NCBI GenBank assembly: GCA_021847385.1
Contig: JAJZTV010000093.1
Location: 1-7,688, forward strand
DNA from: Pseudomonadota bacterium
GTDB lineage: Bacteria > Pseudomonadota > Gammaproteobacteria > Burkholderiales > Thiobacillaceae
Direction of reading: 5' to 3'
Length of the DNA: 7,688 bases
Shown: in pieces, positions 1 to 6,017 of the stretch
Position numbering within the stretch: position 1 is the stretch's first letter
How the letters are laid out: each line of letters opens with the position of its first letter
Program-made: the position numbers and the translations under genes
Notes under the pieces: generated by a model
The model's database searches: none
What the model saw: the letters and a program-made list of their open reading frames with translations, nothing else
What the model was told of the DNA's origin: nothing

Positions 1-589
1 AGGCGGCATAGACGGCATTAGGGTACTGGGCCTGGCCCAGGCTGCCGTTGTAGCGACCGAGGGCGCGGAACAGGTCGCCGTGTTCGATATCCAGGTAGTG
101 GCGCAGGATGGTGCAGCCGTAGCGCAGATTGGTCCGTAGGTGGAACAGGTTCTGTTCGCGGCTGCCGATCAGGTCGACCCAGAACGGCATCACCTGCATA
201 TAGCCGCGCGCGGCGACACTGGACACGGCGTATTTGCGGAAGCCGCTCTCCACCTCGATCAGGCCTAGCACCAACTCCGGGTCGAGCCCGGCGCGGGTGG
301 CCTCGTAGTGCACGGTCTCGAGAAAATCGCTGCGGTATTCGGCATCGGGGATGAAGCGGACCAGCCGTTGCGACATCAGGCTCAGCCAGGCCTGGACGAC
401 GGGCGAATCGGCGAAGGCGGCCTCGACCGCGCTGTCGGCCACCGTCTTGGACAACTGCGCCTTGACGCTGGCCGACAAGGGCTCGTACTTCTGCGCGCCG
501 GCCAGGGCGGTGCCGGTGGTCAGACATAGCGCGGTGCCCGCCGTCAGCCCCAGCGCCAGAAGCAGAACCCTTGCCGTGCCCTTGTTCAC
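1..589 (-). CDS. Secreted lytic transglycosylase (SLT domain, GH23-like), C-terminus cut by window edge
   Basis: Predicted murein-cleaving lytic transglycosylase that would act in the periplasm. The frame reads from GTG at 589 to the left edge, giving 196 residues with no stop. Residues 1-30 form a signal peptide: basic NKGTAR, a hydrophobic core, and a likely signal peptidase I site after A28-L-A30. The SLT domain begins around residue 90. The catalytic glutamate is probably E114 in the motif VESGF. It is followed by GYMQVMPFW (129-137), NLRYG (154-158) and RYNGS (179-183), the usual order of SLT motifs. The common GLMQ motif is GYMQ here, a mild variant. The GTG start overlaps the proS TGA stop as GTGA, which suggests translational coupling and co-transcription with proS. 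A lytic transglycosylase beside proS is, as I recall, a recurrent betaproteobacterial arrangement. The exact subfamily cannot be given without the C-terminus. Confidence 0.88.
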   Translation of the reverse strand, partial: MNKGTARVLLLALGLTAGTALCLTTGTALAGAQKYEPLSASVKAQLSKTVADSAVEAAFADSPVVQAWLSLMSQRLVRFIPDAEYRSDFLETVHYEATRAGLDPELVLGLIEVESGFRKYAVSSVAARGYMQVMPFWVDLIGSREQNLFHLRTNLRYGCTILRHYLDIEHGDLFRALGRYNGSLGQAQYPNAVYAA

Positions 590-2292
590 GCCTTCACCCG
601 CTCCTCGATCTGTTTCGCCGCCTCGGCCTGGGCCAGCTTGGTCGCCGTCGCGTCCTGGCGGCCCTGGTACTCCAACTGGCCCTCCTTCAGGCCGCGCTCG
701 CTGACCACGACCCGGTGCGGCACGCCGATCAGTTCCATGTCGGCGAACATCACGCCCGGCCGCTCGTCGCGGTCGTCCAGCACCACATCGATATCGGCTG
801 CCTTCAGCTGATTATAGAGGGCATCGGCCGCCTCCTTGACTGCCGGGTTCTTGCGGTAGCCCAGGGCGACGATGGCCAGCTCGAACGGGGCGATGGTCTT
901 GGGGAAGACGATGCCGCGCTCATCAAAGCCCTGCTCGATGGCGGCGGCCACGATGCGGGAGACGCCGATGCCGTAGCAGCCCATGATCATGGTCTGGCTC
1001 TTGCCCTGTTCGTCGAGAAACTTCGCCTCCAACGCCTCGGAGTACTTGGTGCCGAGCTTGAAGATATGGCCGACCTCGATGCCGCGGCACAACTCCAGCT
1101 TGCCCTGGCCGTCCGGGCTGGGGTCGCCCTCGACCACGTTGCGGATGTCGGCGAACACCGGCTCGGGCAGGTCGCGGCCGAAGTTGACGCCGGTGAGGTG
1201 ATAGCCGGCGACGTTGGCACCGCAGACGAAGTCGGCGACGTTCATCAGCGCGCGGTCGGCGACGATGGGCAGCTTGAGGCCGACTGGGCCGATGGAGCCG
1301 GGCGGGCAGCCGGCGGCGGCATGGACCTCGGCGTCGCTCGCGAAGGTGAGCGGCGAGAAGACCTCGGTCAGCTTGCCGGCCTTGACCTCGTTCAGCTCGT
1401 GGTCGCCGCGCAGCAGCAGGGCGACCAGGCCCTTCTCGCCCTTGACGATCAGGGTCTTCACCACTTGGTCGGCCGGCACTTTCAGGAAGGCGGTAACCTC
1501 GGCGATGCTGTGCTTGCCCGGGGTGGCCACTTCCTGCTTGGCCTGGCTCGGGGCGGGCCGGCTACCCTGGGGCGCTAGGCCCTCGGCCATCTCGACGTTG
1601 GCGGCGTAATCGGAGTCGGGGCAGTAGGCGATGGCGTCCTCGCCCGAGTCGGCCAGCACGTGGAACTCGTGCGAGCCGGAGCCGCCGATGGCACCGGTGT
1701 CGGCCGCCACGGCGCGGAACTTCAGGCCCAGCCGGGTGAAGATGCGGCTGTAGGCGTCGTACATCGTGCGGTAGGTATCGTCCAGGCTGGCCTCATCGGC
1801 GTGGAAGGAATAGGCGTCCTTCATCAGGAACTCGCGCGCGCGCATGACGCCGAAGCGGGGCCGGATCTCGTCGCGGAACTTGGTCTGGACCTGGTAGAAG
1901 TTGACCGGCAGTTGGCGGTAGGAGCGGATCTCCTTGCGCGCCAGGTCGGTGATCACTTCCTCATGGGTGGGGCCGAACAGGAAGTCGCGCTGGTGGCGGT
2001 CCTTGATCTTGAGCATCTGCGGGCCGAACACGTCCCAGCGGCCGGACTCCTGCCACAGCTCGGCCGGAATCACCGCCGGCATCAGCAGTTCGATCGCGCC
2101 GGCGCGGTTCATTTCCTCGCGCACGATGGTCTCCACCTTGCGCAGGATGCGCAGGCCCAGCGGCATCCAGGTATAGAGGCCGGAGCCCAGGCGCTTGATC
2201 AGGCCGGCCCGCAGCATCAGCTTGTGGCTGACGAGTTCGGCCTCGGCCGGGGCTTCTTTGCTGGTGGAGAGGAAAAATTGGGAGGTGCGCAT
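586..2292 (-). CDS. proS: Prolyl-tRNA synthetase (bacterial type with editing insertion)
   Basis: Charges tRNA-Pro with proline in the cytoplasm. The protein is 568 residues, close to E. coli ProRS. The N-terminal class II catalytic core includes THEE (109-112) and motif 2 FRDE (139-142) followed by RAREFLMKDAYSFH. The YbaK-like cis-editing insertion spans roughly 225-405 and has a lysine at 279 in QVVKT, matching the conserved editing lysine of bacterial ProRS. Motif 3 is GCYGIGVSR (438-446), followed by the HGTP anticodon-binding domain to the C-terminus. I chose ATG at 2292 because the family N-terminus is MRTSQFFLST. An in-frame ATG at 2334 would add 14 residues but overlaps the -10 box at 2325-2330, so it is probably not transcribed. 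No strong Shine-Dalgarno is visible. The gene is divergent from the spermidine-synthase homologue and is followed by the lytic transglycosylase with a 4-base overlap. Confidence 0.97.
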   Translation of the reverse strand: MRTSQFFLSTSKEAPAEAELVSHKLMLRAGLIKRLGSGLYTWMPLGLRILRKVETIVREEMNRAGAIELLMPAVIPAELWQESGRWDVFGPQMLKIKDRHQRDFLFGPTHEEVITDLARKEIRSYRQLPVNFYQVQTKFRDEIRPRFGVMRAREFLMKDAYSFHADEASLDDTYRTMYDAYSRIFTRLGLKFRAVAADTGAIGGSGSHEFHVLADSGEDAIAYCPDSDYAANVEMAEGLAPQGSRPAPSQAKQEVATPGKHSIAEVTAFLKVPADQVVKTLIVKGEKGLVALLLRGDHELNEVKAGKLTEVFSPLTFASDAEVHAAAGCPPGSIGPVGLKLPIVADRALMNVADFVCGANVAGYHLTGVNFGRDLPEPVFADIRNVVEGDPSPDGQGKLELCRGIEVGHIFKLGTKYSEALEAKFLDEQGKSQTMIMGCYGIGVSRIVAAAIEQGFDERGIVFPKTIAPFELAIVALGYRKNPAVKEAADALYNQLKAADIDVVLDDRDERPGVMFADMELIGVPHRVVVSERGLKEGQLEYQGRQDATATKLAQAEAAKQIEERVKA

Positions 2293-2324
2293 GATAGGCT
2301 TGGGGGCTTCGGAATAAAGCGCGG

Positions 2325-2333
2325 ATTCTAGCA
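2325..2333 (-). promoter_or_regulatory. Extended -10 promoter for proS
   Basis: On the minus strand the sequence TGC-TAGAAT fits an extended -10 (TGn-TATAAT) and is followed by a GC-rich discriminator, CCGCGC. No -35 with 17-base spacing is convincing. TTGAAA lies upstream but only 14 bases away. Transcription would begin near 2318, giving a leader of about 26 bases before the proS ATG at 2292. The -10 box overlaps the in-frame TAG (2329-2331) just before the start of the divergent gene. Confidence 0.5.
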
Positions 2334-2334
2334 A

Positions 2335-3120
2335 ATGCGGTTGTTTTCAAGGCAGCGGGCCCAGGGCCAAGGTGGTTTCGATCCGGTCGAGATCAGTGAA
2401 AAAGGCGGCGTCCGCTTTCTGCACCTGGGCGGCATGGCGGTGCAGAGCGCCATGCGCATGCGCGACCCCTTCGCCCTGGAACTGGAATACACCCGGGCGA
2501 TGATGGCCTTTCTGTTGTTTCACCCGGAGCCGCGCGAGGCGGCCCTGATCGGCTTGGGTGGCGGCTCCCTCGCCAAATGCATCCATCGCAACTTGCCGGC
2601 GTGCCGGCTTACTGCCGTGGAGCTCAACCCGGGGGTGATCTCGGCAGCCCGTGCCTATTTCTTCCTGCCGCCCGACGGCGAGCGGCTGCAGGTGATCGAG
2701 GGCGATGGCGCTGCCTTTGTCCGTGAGCGGCCGGACAGCCGGGACGTACTGCTGGTCGATGCCTATGATGCCAAGCGTATCGTCGAGGCCTTGGCCAGCG
2801 ATGAGTTCTACCAAGCCTGTTATGCCCATCTGCGGCCCGGCGGGGTGGCGGCCTTCAATCTCTGGGGCTCGGAAGACCGCTTCGGCATCTATCTCCATAG
2901 GATCGGCCAGGCCTTTGACGGCCATACGCTGATTCTGCCGGCCGAGAAGAAGAGCAATATCATCGTGTTCGGCTTCAAGCCGCCATTGCCGGATTCGGGC
3001 TTTCAAACTTTGGCTGCTCGGGCGCGCGAGCTGGAGGGGATGCTCGGGCTGGAATTTCCAGGCTTCGTCGATCGGATGCGGGCCTTCAATAACGTCGGCG
3101 ACAGCGGCTTTGTCCTATAG
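2335..3120 (+). CDS. Spermidine-synthase-like (SpeE fold) SAM-binding protein
   Basis: A 261-residue protein with the polyamine aminopropyltransferase / Rossmann methyltransferase fold. Visible motifs are LEYTRAMM (50-57, matching the region before the SAM site in SpeE), the nucleotide loop GLGGGSLAK (73-81), AVELNP (94-99) whose E96 would bind the SAM ribose, GDGAAFV (123-129), and LLVDAYD (139-145) where SpeE has its DxxD catalytic stretch. HLRPGG (165-170) and FNLWG (174-178) follow. In true spermidine synthases the loop is GGGDG. Here the Asp is Ser, so the substrate may not be decarboxylated SAM plus putrescine. The N-terminal beta region of SpeE is short. It resembles the family often annotated 'spermidine synthase; provisional' in betaproteobacteria. 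ATG 2335 is the first possible start, as an in-frame TAG ends three bases upstream. The SD is weak. A decarboxylase that could make diamines lies 3.7 kb downstream, but no operon link is evident. Confidence 0.8.
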   Translation: MRLFSRQRAQGQGGFDPVEISEKGGVRFLHLGGMAVQSAMRMRDPFALELEYTRAMMAFLLFHPEPREAALIGLGGGSLAKCIHRNLPACRLTAVELNPGVISAARAYFFLPPDGERLQVIEGDGAAFVRERPDSRDVLLVDAYDAKRIVEALASDEFYQACYAHLRPGGVAAFNLWGSEDRFGIYLHRIGQAFDGHTLILPAEKKSNIIVFGFKPPLPDSGFQTLAARARELEGMLGLEFPGFVDRMRAFNNVGDSGFVL

Positions 3121-3191
3121 TCGAAGCGGCTTTTCTCCCGCCGCGAAGGGTGGGAGAATGGAAACAATTCATGAACTTTTAAGGTGCGGCC

Positions 3192-3740
3192 ATGATCGAC
3201 AAAGACGGTTACCGGCCGAACGTCGGCATTGTGCTCTGCAATACCCGCAACGAGGTGTTCTGGGGCAAGCGCATCCGCCAGTCCTCGTGGCAGTTTCCGC
3301 AGGGCGGCATCAAGAGCGGCGAGTCGGCCGAGGAGGCCATGTACCGGGAGTTGACCGAGGAGGTCGGCCTAGAGCCGGTCCATGTGCGCATCCTCGGGCG
3401 TACCCGTGGCTGGTTGCGCTATGACGTACCTAAGGATTGGGTGCGCAAGGAATGGCGTGGCCACTACCGCGGCCAAAAGCAGATCTGGTTCTTGTTGCGC
3501 CTGGTCGGCCGCGAGTGTGACGTCCGGCTGAAGGCGAGCGATCACCCCGAGTTCGATGCTTGGCGTTGGCACCAATACTGGCAGCCGGCCGAAGAGGTGG
3601 TCGAATTCAAGCGCGAGGTCTATCGTTTGGCTTTGGGCGAATTGGAGAAATTTCTCCAGGCCGATGCAGCGCCACGCGTACGCCATCCTTATCTCCATGT
3701 TTTGCATACTCACGGCGGCGGTCGTGGGTATGAACGTTGA
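3192..3740 (+). CDS. rppH: RNA 5'-pyrophosphohydrolase RppH (Nudix)
   Basis: Removes pyrophosphate from the 5' end of triphosphorylated mRNA, which opens transcripts to RNase E decay. The protein is 182 residues; the E. coli homologue is about 176. The N-terminus MIDKDGYRPNVGIVLCN and the WQFPQGG segment (33-39) are typical of RppH. The Nudix box G-x5-E-x7-REL-x-EE-x-GL runs from G38 to L60, with the metal-binding glutamates at E53, E56 and E57. Conserved distal blocks GQKQIWFLL, PEFDAWRW and VVEFKREVYR are all present, so the enzyme should be active. The ATG has a good SD, AAGGTG at 3180-3185, seven bases upstream. Its 3' end overlaps a possible small membrane ORF in another frame. proS-rppH proximity is familiar in betaproteobacteria; here the two are separated by the SpeE-like gene. 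Confidence 0.96.
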   Translation: MIDKDGYRPNVGIVLCNTRNEVFWGKRIRQSSWQFPQGGIKSGESAEEAMYRELTEEVGLEPVHVRILGRTRGWLRYDVPKDWVRKEWRGHYRGQKQIWFLLRLVGRECDVRLKASDHPEFDAWRWHQYWQPAEEVVEFKREVYRLALGELEKFLQADAAPRVRHPYLHVLHTHGGGRGYER

Positions 3741-3771
3741 CCCCGTAAAACCAGAGGCCATTGAATCATGA
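3664..3771 (+). CDS. Possible 35-residue single-pass membrane microprotein
   Basis: An out-of-frame ORF begins with ATG at 3664 inside the last 77 bases of rppH and ends with TGA at 3769-3771. That stop overlaps the ATG of the CBS-domain gene as ATGA. The predicted peptide is MQRHAYAIL..., with one strongly hydrophobic stretch at about residues 5-23 (AYAILISMFCILTAAVVGM), a basic N-terminus and a polar acidic tail ending PEAIES. The helix-like segment and the ATGA junction support a real gene that is translationally coupled to the next one. Against it, no good SD is present (only AGG three bases from the ATG), and much of the ORF is constrained by rppH. It could also be the remnant of a longer secreted protein gene. 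I do not recognise a family. Confidence 0.33.
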   Translation: MQRHAYAILISMFCILTAAVVGMNVDPVKPEAIES

Positions 3772-4361
3772 GTGAAAACTACAACGTCATCCCGTCCGCC
3801 CCGCTGCAGAAAGGGGCCAGCTTCCAAAAACCGAGCCAGGCCCTGCCTGAGAAGGTGAGCTTGGACGACCCGGCGTTGATGGTGATGACCGATTTCCGCA
3901 GCGTCACCGCCCATAACACCCACCCGTTGGAGAGCATCGAGTCGGCTCGGCTCAAGATGATCAACCGTTCGGTGCGCCTGCTCTTGGTGGTGGACGAGCA
4001 GAACCACATCCTGGGCTTGGTGACCTCGACCGATCTCACGAGCGAAAAGCCGATGCAGATCATCCAGACCCAGGGCATTCGCTACAGCGATGTGCTGGTC
4101 AAGGACATCATGACGCCGCGCGAGAAGATCGAGGTGCTGTGTATGGACGATCTGGTCAAGGCCAGGGTTGGCGATATCGTCACCACCTTGCGGACTTGCG
4201 GCCGTCAGCATGCGCTGGTCGGTGAACGTCAGGCCGATCGCAGCCAAGTCCTGCGTGGCGTGTTTTCGGCTTCGCAGATCTCCCGCCAGCTTGGTGCGCC
4301 GGTGCATGCCGTCGATGTGGCGCGCACTTTCGCCGAGATCGGCGCGGAATTGACGCGCTAG
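3768..4361 (+). CDS. Two-CBS-domain protein
   Basis: A 197-residue soluble protein made of an N-terminal extension (about 1-35) and a tandem CBS (Bateman) pair. The first CBS domain is about 36-95, ending RLLLVVDEQNHILGLVTSTDL. The second is about 112-176, opening KDIMTPREKIEVL and ending VLRGVFSASQISRQLG. CBS pairs generally bind adenine nucleotides or related ligands and regulate a partner. No catalytic or membrane domain is attached here, so it is probably a stand-alone sensor whose partner is unknown. The ATG at 3768 overlaps the stop of the small ORF upstream, and AGAGG at 3752-3756 is a rather distant SD. An unrecognised gene starts four bases after the stop, so the two are probably one operon. 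Confidence 0.88.
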   Translation: MSENYNVIPSAPLQKGASFQKPSQALPEKVSLDDPALMVMTDFRSVTAHNTHPLESIESARLKMINRSVRLLLVVDEQNHILGLVTSTDLTSEKPMQIIQTQGIRYSDVLVKDIMTPREKIEVLCMDDLVKARVGDIVTTLRTCGRQHALVGERQADRSQVLRGVFSASQISRQLGAPVHAVDVARTFAEIGAELTR

Positions 4362-4365
4362 GACT

Positions 4366-4731
4366 ATGGAACTGACGGTGCGCCCAGGCCAGCAGATACT
4401 TGGCGCACCGGATTGGCAAGCCGGCCAGCCGTTATGGCAGCGGGTGCCCAAACGCGATGCCCAGGGGCATCTGTTGGCCGATTTCGTCATGGGGGCGCCC
4501 AGCCTGAAGGGGTGGCCGCCGGGCGAGTTCGCGCCGTGGTTGATCCTGGTCGAGGGCGCGCTCAAGCGTTTCGGCCCCTTGGTGGTGTTCGCCGATTTCA
4601 ATCTCCAAACCCGCTTGCTTTGGGTGTCGCATGAGGCGCGGCGCGGTCTGGGCCTGCAGATCGTGGCGGCGCTACGAGCGGTGGCCCCGGAGTTGCTGCT
4701 GGTGGCGCAGCCCGCAGATATGGCCGGATGA
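4366..4731 (+). CDS. Conserved-looking hypothetical protein, 121 residues
   Basis: I do not recognise this family. The protein starts MELTVRPGQQIL and has no signal peptide or clear membrane segment. Tryptophans fall in the first two-thirds (WQAGQPLWQRV, KGWPPGEFAPWLILVEG), followed by a hydrophobic strand GPLVVFADF and LLWVSHEARRGLGLQIVAALRAVAPELLLV, which looks like helix then strand. It begins four bases after the CBS gene, with AGGA overlapping the CBS stop codon as a close SD, so co-translation is likely. Codon use matches its neighbours. The frame is open with sensible amino acid composition, whereas other frames here are broken or arginine/serine-rich. A role linked to the CBS sensor is only an inference from position. 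Confidence 0.7.
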   Translation: MELTVRPGQQILGAPDWQAGQPLWQRVPKRDAQGHLLADFVMGAPSLKGWPPGEFAPWLILVEGALKRFGPLVVFADFNLQTRLLWVSHEARRGLGLQIVAALRAVAPELLLVAQPADMAG

Positions 4732-4928
4732 TCAGGGGTTACCTGACCCGATAATATTTGAGTAAAATACTTGGCTAATCGCCGCTAGCTGATGCGCCCC
4801 GGTTCTTAGTTGACGCAACGGCCTTGAAATTCGACGCAGTGCCGTCAGCTATCAGGGCAGTGATCGAGGCTTGAGCCCCCAGGGCGCGGGGCGCCGGTTT
4901 TACGTTTAATTCAATCAGAGGCTCTACG
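4732..4928 (+). promoter_or_regulatory. apbC upstream region / long leader
   Basis: These 197 non-coding bases precede apbC. An AT-rich island at 4750-4779 stands out in GC-rich surroundings and holds the likely promoter and operator. Further down there is a GC hairpin, GGCGC-ggg-GCGCC (4883-4895), followed two bases later by TTTT (4898-4901), which could pause or weakly terminate transcription. The SD CAGAGG (4916-4921) lies seven bases before the apbC ATG. I see no convincing small ORF on either strand in this gap. Confidence 0.45.
4754..4779 (+). promoter_or_regulatory. Candidate IscR/Rrf2-type box overlapping the apbC promoter
   Basis: The site reads ATATTTGAG-TAAAA-TACTTGG-CTAAT. Aligned by eye to the E. 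coli iscR operator as I remember it (ATAGTTGAC...TACTCGG), about 15 of 21 positions match, including ATA, TTGA, the central AT tract and TACT-GG. It overlaps a possible -10, TAAAAT (4763-4768), whose -35 would be a weak TTACCT (4739-4744, spacing 18). Fe-S-responsive control of a downstream Fe-S carrier gene would make sense. The match is to a remembered consensus, not a scored search. Confidence 0.38.
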
Positions 4929-6017
4929 ATGTCAGTGACCGAACAGCAAGTGCAAGCAGCTCTAAAGGAGCTGATCGACCCCAATACCCAGCGCGATTTC
5001 ATCAGCACCAAATCCGTTCGCAACATCAAGATCGACGGCGGCAAGGTCAGCTTCGATGTGGTGCTGCCCTACCCGGCCAAGCTGGTGCAAGGCGAAATCA
5101 AGCAGATGGTCGAGGACAAGGTCAAAACGGTGTCCGGCGTCGAGTCGGCCGCTGCCAACGTGTCCTGGAAGATTGTCGCTCATGGCGTGCAGAAAGGCGT
5201 CAAGCTGATCCCGGGCGTGAAGAACATCATCGCCGTCGCCTCCGGCAAGGGCGGCGTCGGCAAGTCGACCACCGCGGTGAACCTGGCCCTGGCCCTGGCT
5301 GCCGAGGGCGCCAGCGTCGGTATGCTCGACGCCGACATCTATGGTCCTTCGCAGCCGACCATGTTGGGCATTCATGGCCGCCCGGAGTCGTCCGATGGCG
5401 AGAACTTGGAACCGATGATCGGTCACGGCATCCAGGCCATGTCCATCGGTTTCCTGATCGACGTCGATACGCCCATGGTCTGGCGCGGCCCCATGGTCAC
5501 CCAGGCGCTGGAACAGTTGCTGAACAATACCAAGTGGAAGGACATCGACTACCTGGTGATCGACCTGCCGCCGGGTACCGGCGACATCCAGTTGACCCTG
5601 GCCCAGCGCGTGCCGGTGACCGGTGCGGTGATCGTGACCACGCCGCAGGACATCGCGCTGATCGACGCGCGCAAGGGCCTGAAGATGTTCGAGAAAGTAG
5701 GCGTGCCCATCCTCGGCATCGTCGAGAACATGTCGCTGCATATCTGCTCGAAATGCGGCTGCGAGGAACGCATCTTCGGCGAGGGTGGCGGCGAGAAGAT
5801 GTGCAAGGACTACAACGTCGAGTTTCTGGGCGGCCTGCCGCTGGACATCCACATCCGCGAGGATGCGGACTCCGGCAAGCCCTCCGTGGTGGCCGATCCG
5901 AACGGCCGGGTGACCGAGATCTATCGCCAGATCGCCCGCCGCGTGGCGGTCAAGGTCGGCGATTTGGCCGTGGACCACAGCTCCAAGTTCCCCAGCATCG
6001 TGATCCAAAATACGTGA
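4929..6017 (+). CDS. apbC: Fe-S cluster carrier ATPase ApbC/Mrp
   Basis: A cytoplasmic P-loop ATPase that binds a labile 4Fe-4S cluster and delivers it to apoproteins. The protein is 362 residues, typical for the bacterial family. Residues 1 to about 90 are the MIP18/DUF59-type domain. The ATPase domain starts VKNIIAVASGKGGVGKSTT, with a deviant Walker A GKGGVGKST at 106-114, Walker A' LDADIYGPS (133-141), VWRGPM (184-189) and the switch-like IDLPPGTGD (211-219). The cluster ligands are the C-x2-C pair C273 and C276 in HICSKCG, with C278 next to them. VENMS (265-269) is also characteristic. All key residues are present. The ATG is supported by SD CAGAGG seven bases upstream. dcd follows after 69 bases that contain an inverted heptamer repeat. 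apbC next to dcd is common in betaproteobacteria, though dcd has no obvious Fe-S link. Confidence 0.97.
   Translation: MSVTEQQVQAALKELIDPNTQRDFISTKSVRNIKIDGGKVSFDVVLPYPAKLVQGEIKQMVEDKVKTVSGVESAAANVSWKIVAHGVQKGVKLIPGVKNIIAVASGKGGVGKSTTAVNLALALAAEGASVGMLDADIYGPSQPTMLGIHGRPESSDGENLEPMIGHGIQAMSIGFLIDVDTPMVWRGPMVTQALEQLLNNTKWKDIDYLVIDLPPGTGDIQLTLAQRVPVTGAVIVTTPQDIALIDARKGLKMFEKVGVPILGIVENMSLHICSKCGCEERIFGEGGGEKMCKDYNVEFLGGLPLDIHIREDADSGKPSVVADPNGRVTEIYRQIARRVAVKVGDLAVDHSSKFPSIVIQNT

Noticed and set aside
571..1578. 335-codon plus-strand open frame opposite proS
   Set aside because: Antisense shadow of proS caused by high GC. Its composition is low-complexity A/L/G/D/H, with no domain, while the opposite strand encodes all ProRS motifs.
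2290..2334. Upstream ATG at 2334 as the proS start
   Set aside because: It would place the first codons on the -10 box and add 14 residues before the conserved MRTSQFFLST N-terminus.
3133..3158. TTCTCCC...GGGAGAA hairpin between the SpeE-like gene and rppH as a terminator
   Set aside because: Seven pairs with a 12-base loop and no T-run on either strand. It is too weak to call, although it could slow readthrough into rppH.
3369..4601. 410-codon minus-strand open frame across rppH, the CBS gene and the hypothetical gene
   Set aside because: It runs antisense to two well-supported genes, shows no recognisable motif and has the skewed composition of a shadow frame.
4732..4749. Small inverted repeat TCAGG/CCTGA after the hypothetical gene as a terminator
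   Set aside because: Only five base pairs, and the following AT-rich sequence is better explained as a promoter region.
4775..5044. 89-codon minus-strand ORF over the apbC leader and start
   Set aside because: Half lies antisense to the apbC N-terminus. The composition is unremarkable, and I see no SD or promoter and no family resemblance.
4962..6008. 348-codon minus-strand open frame opposite apbC
   Set aside because: Antisense shadow, rich in D/H/G/L/A; apbC on the plus strand has every family motif.
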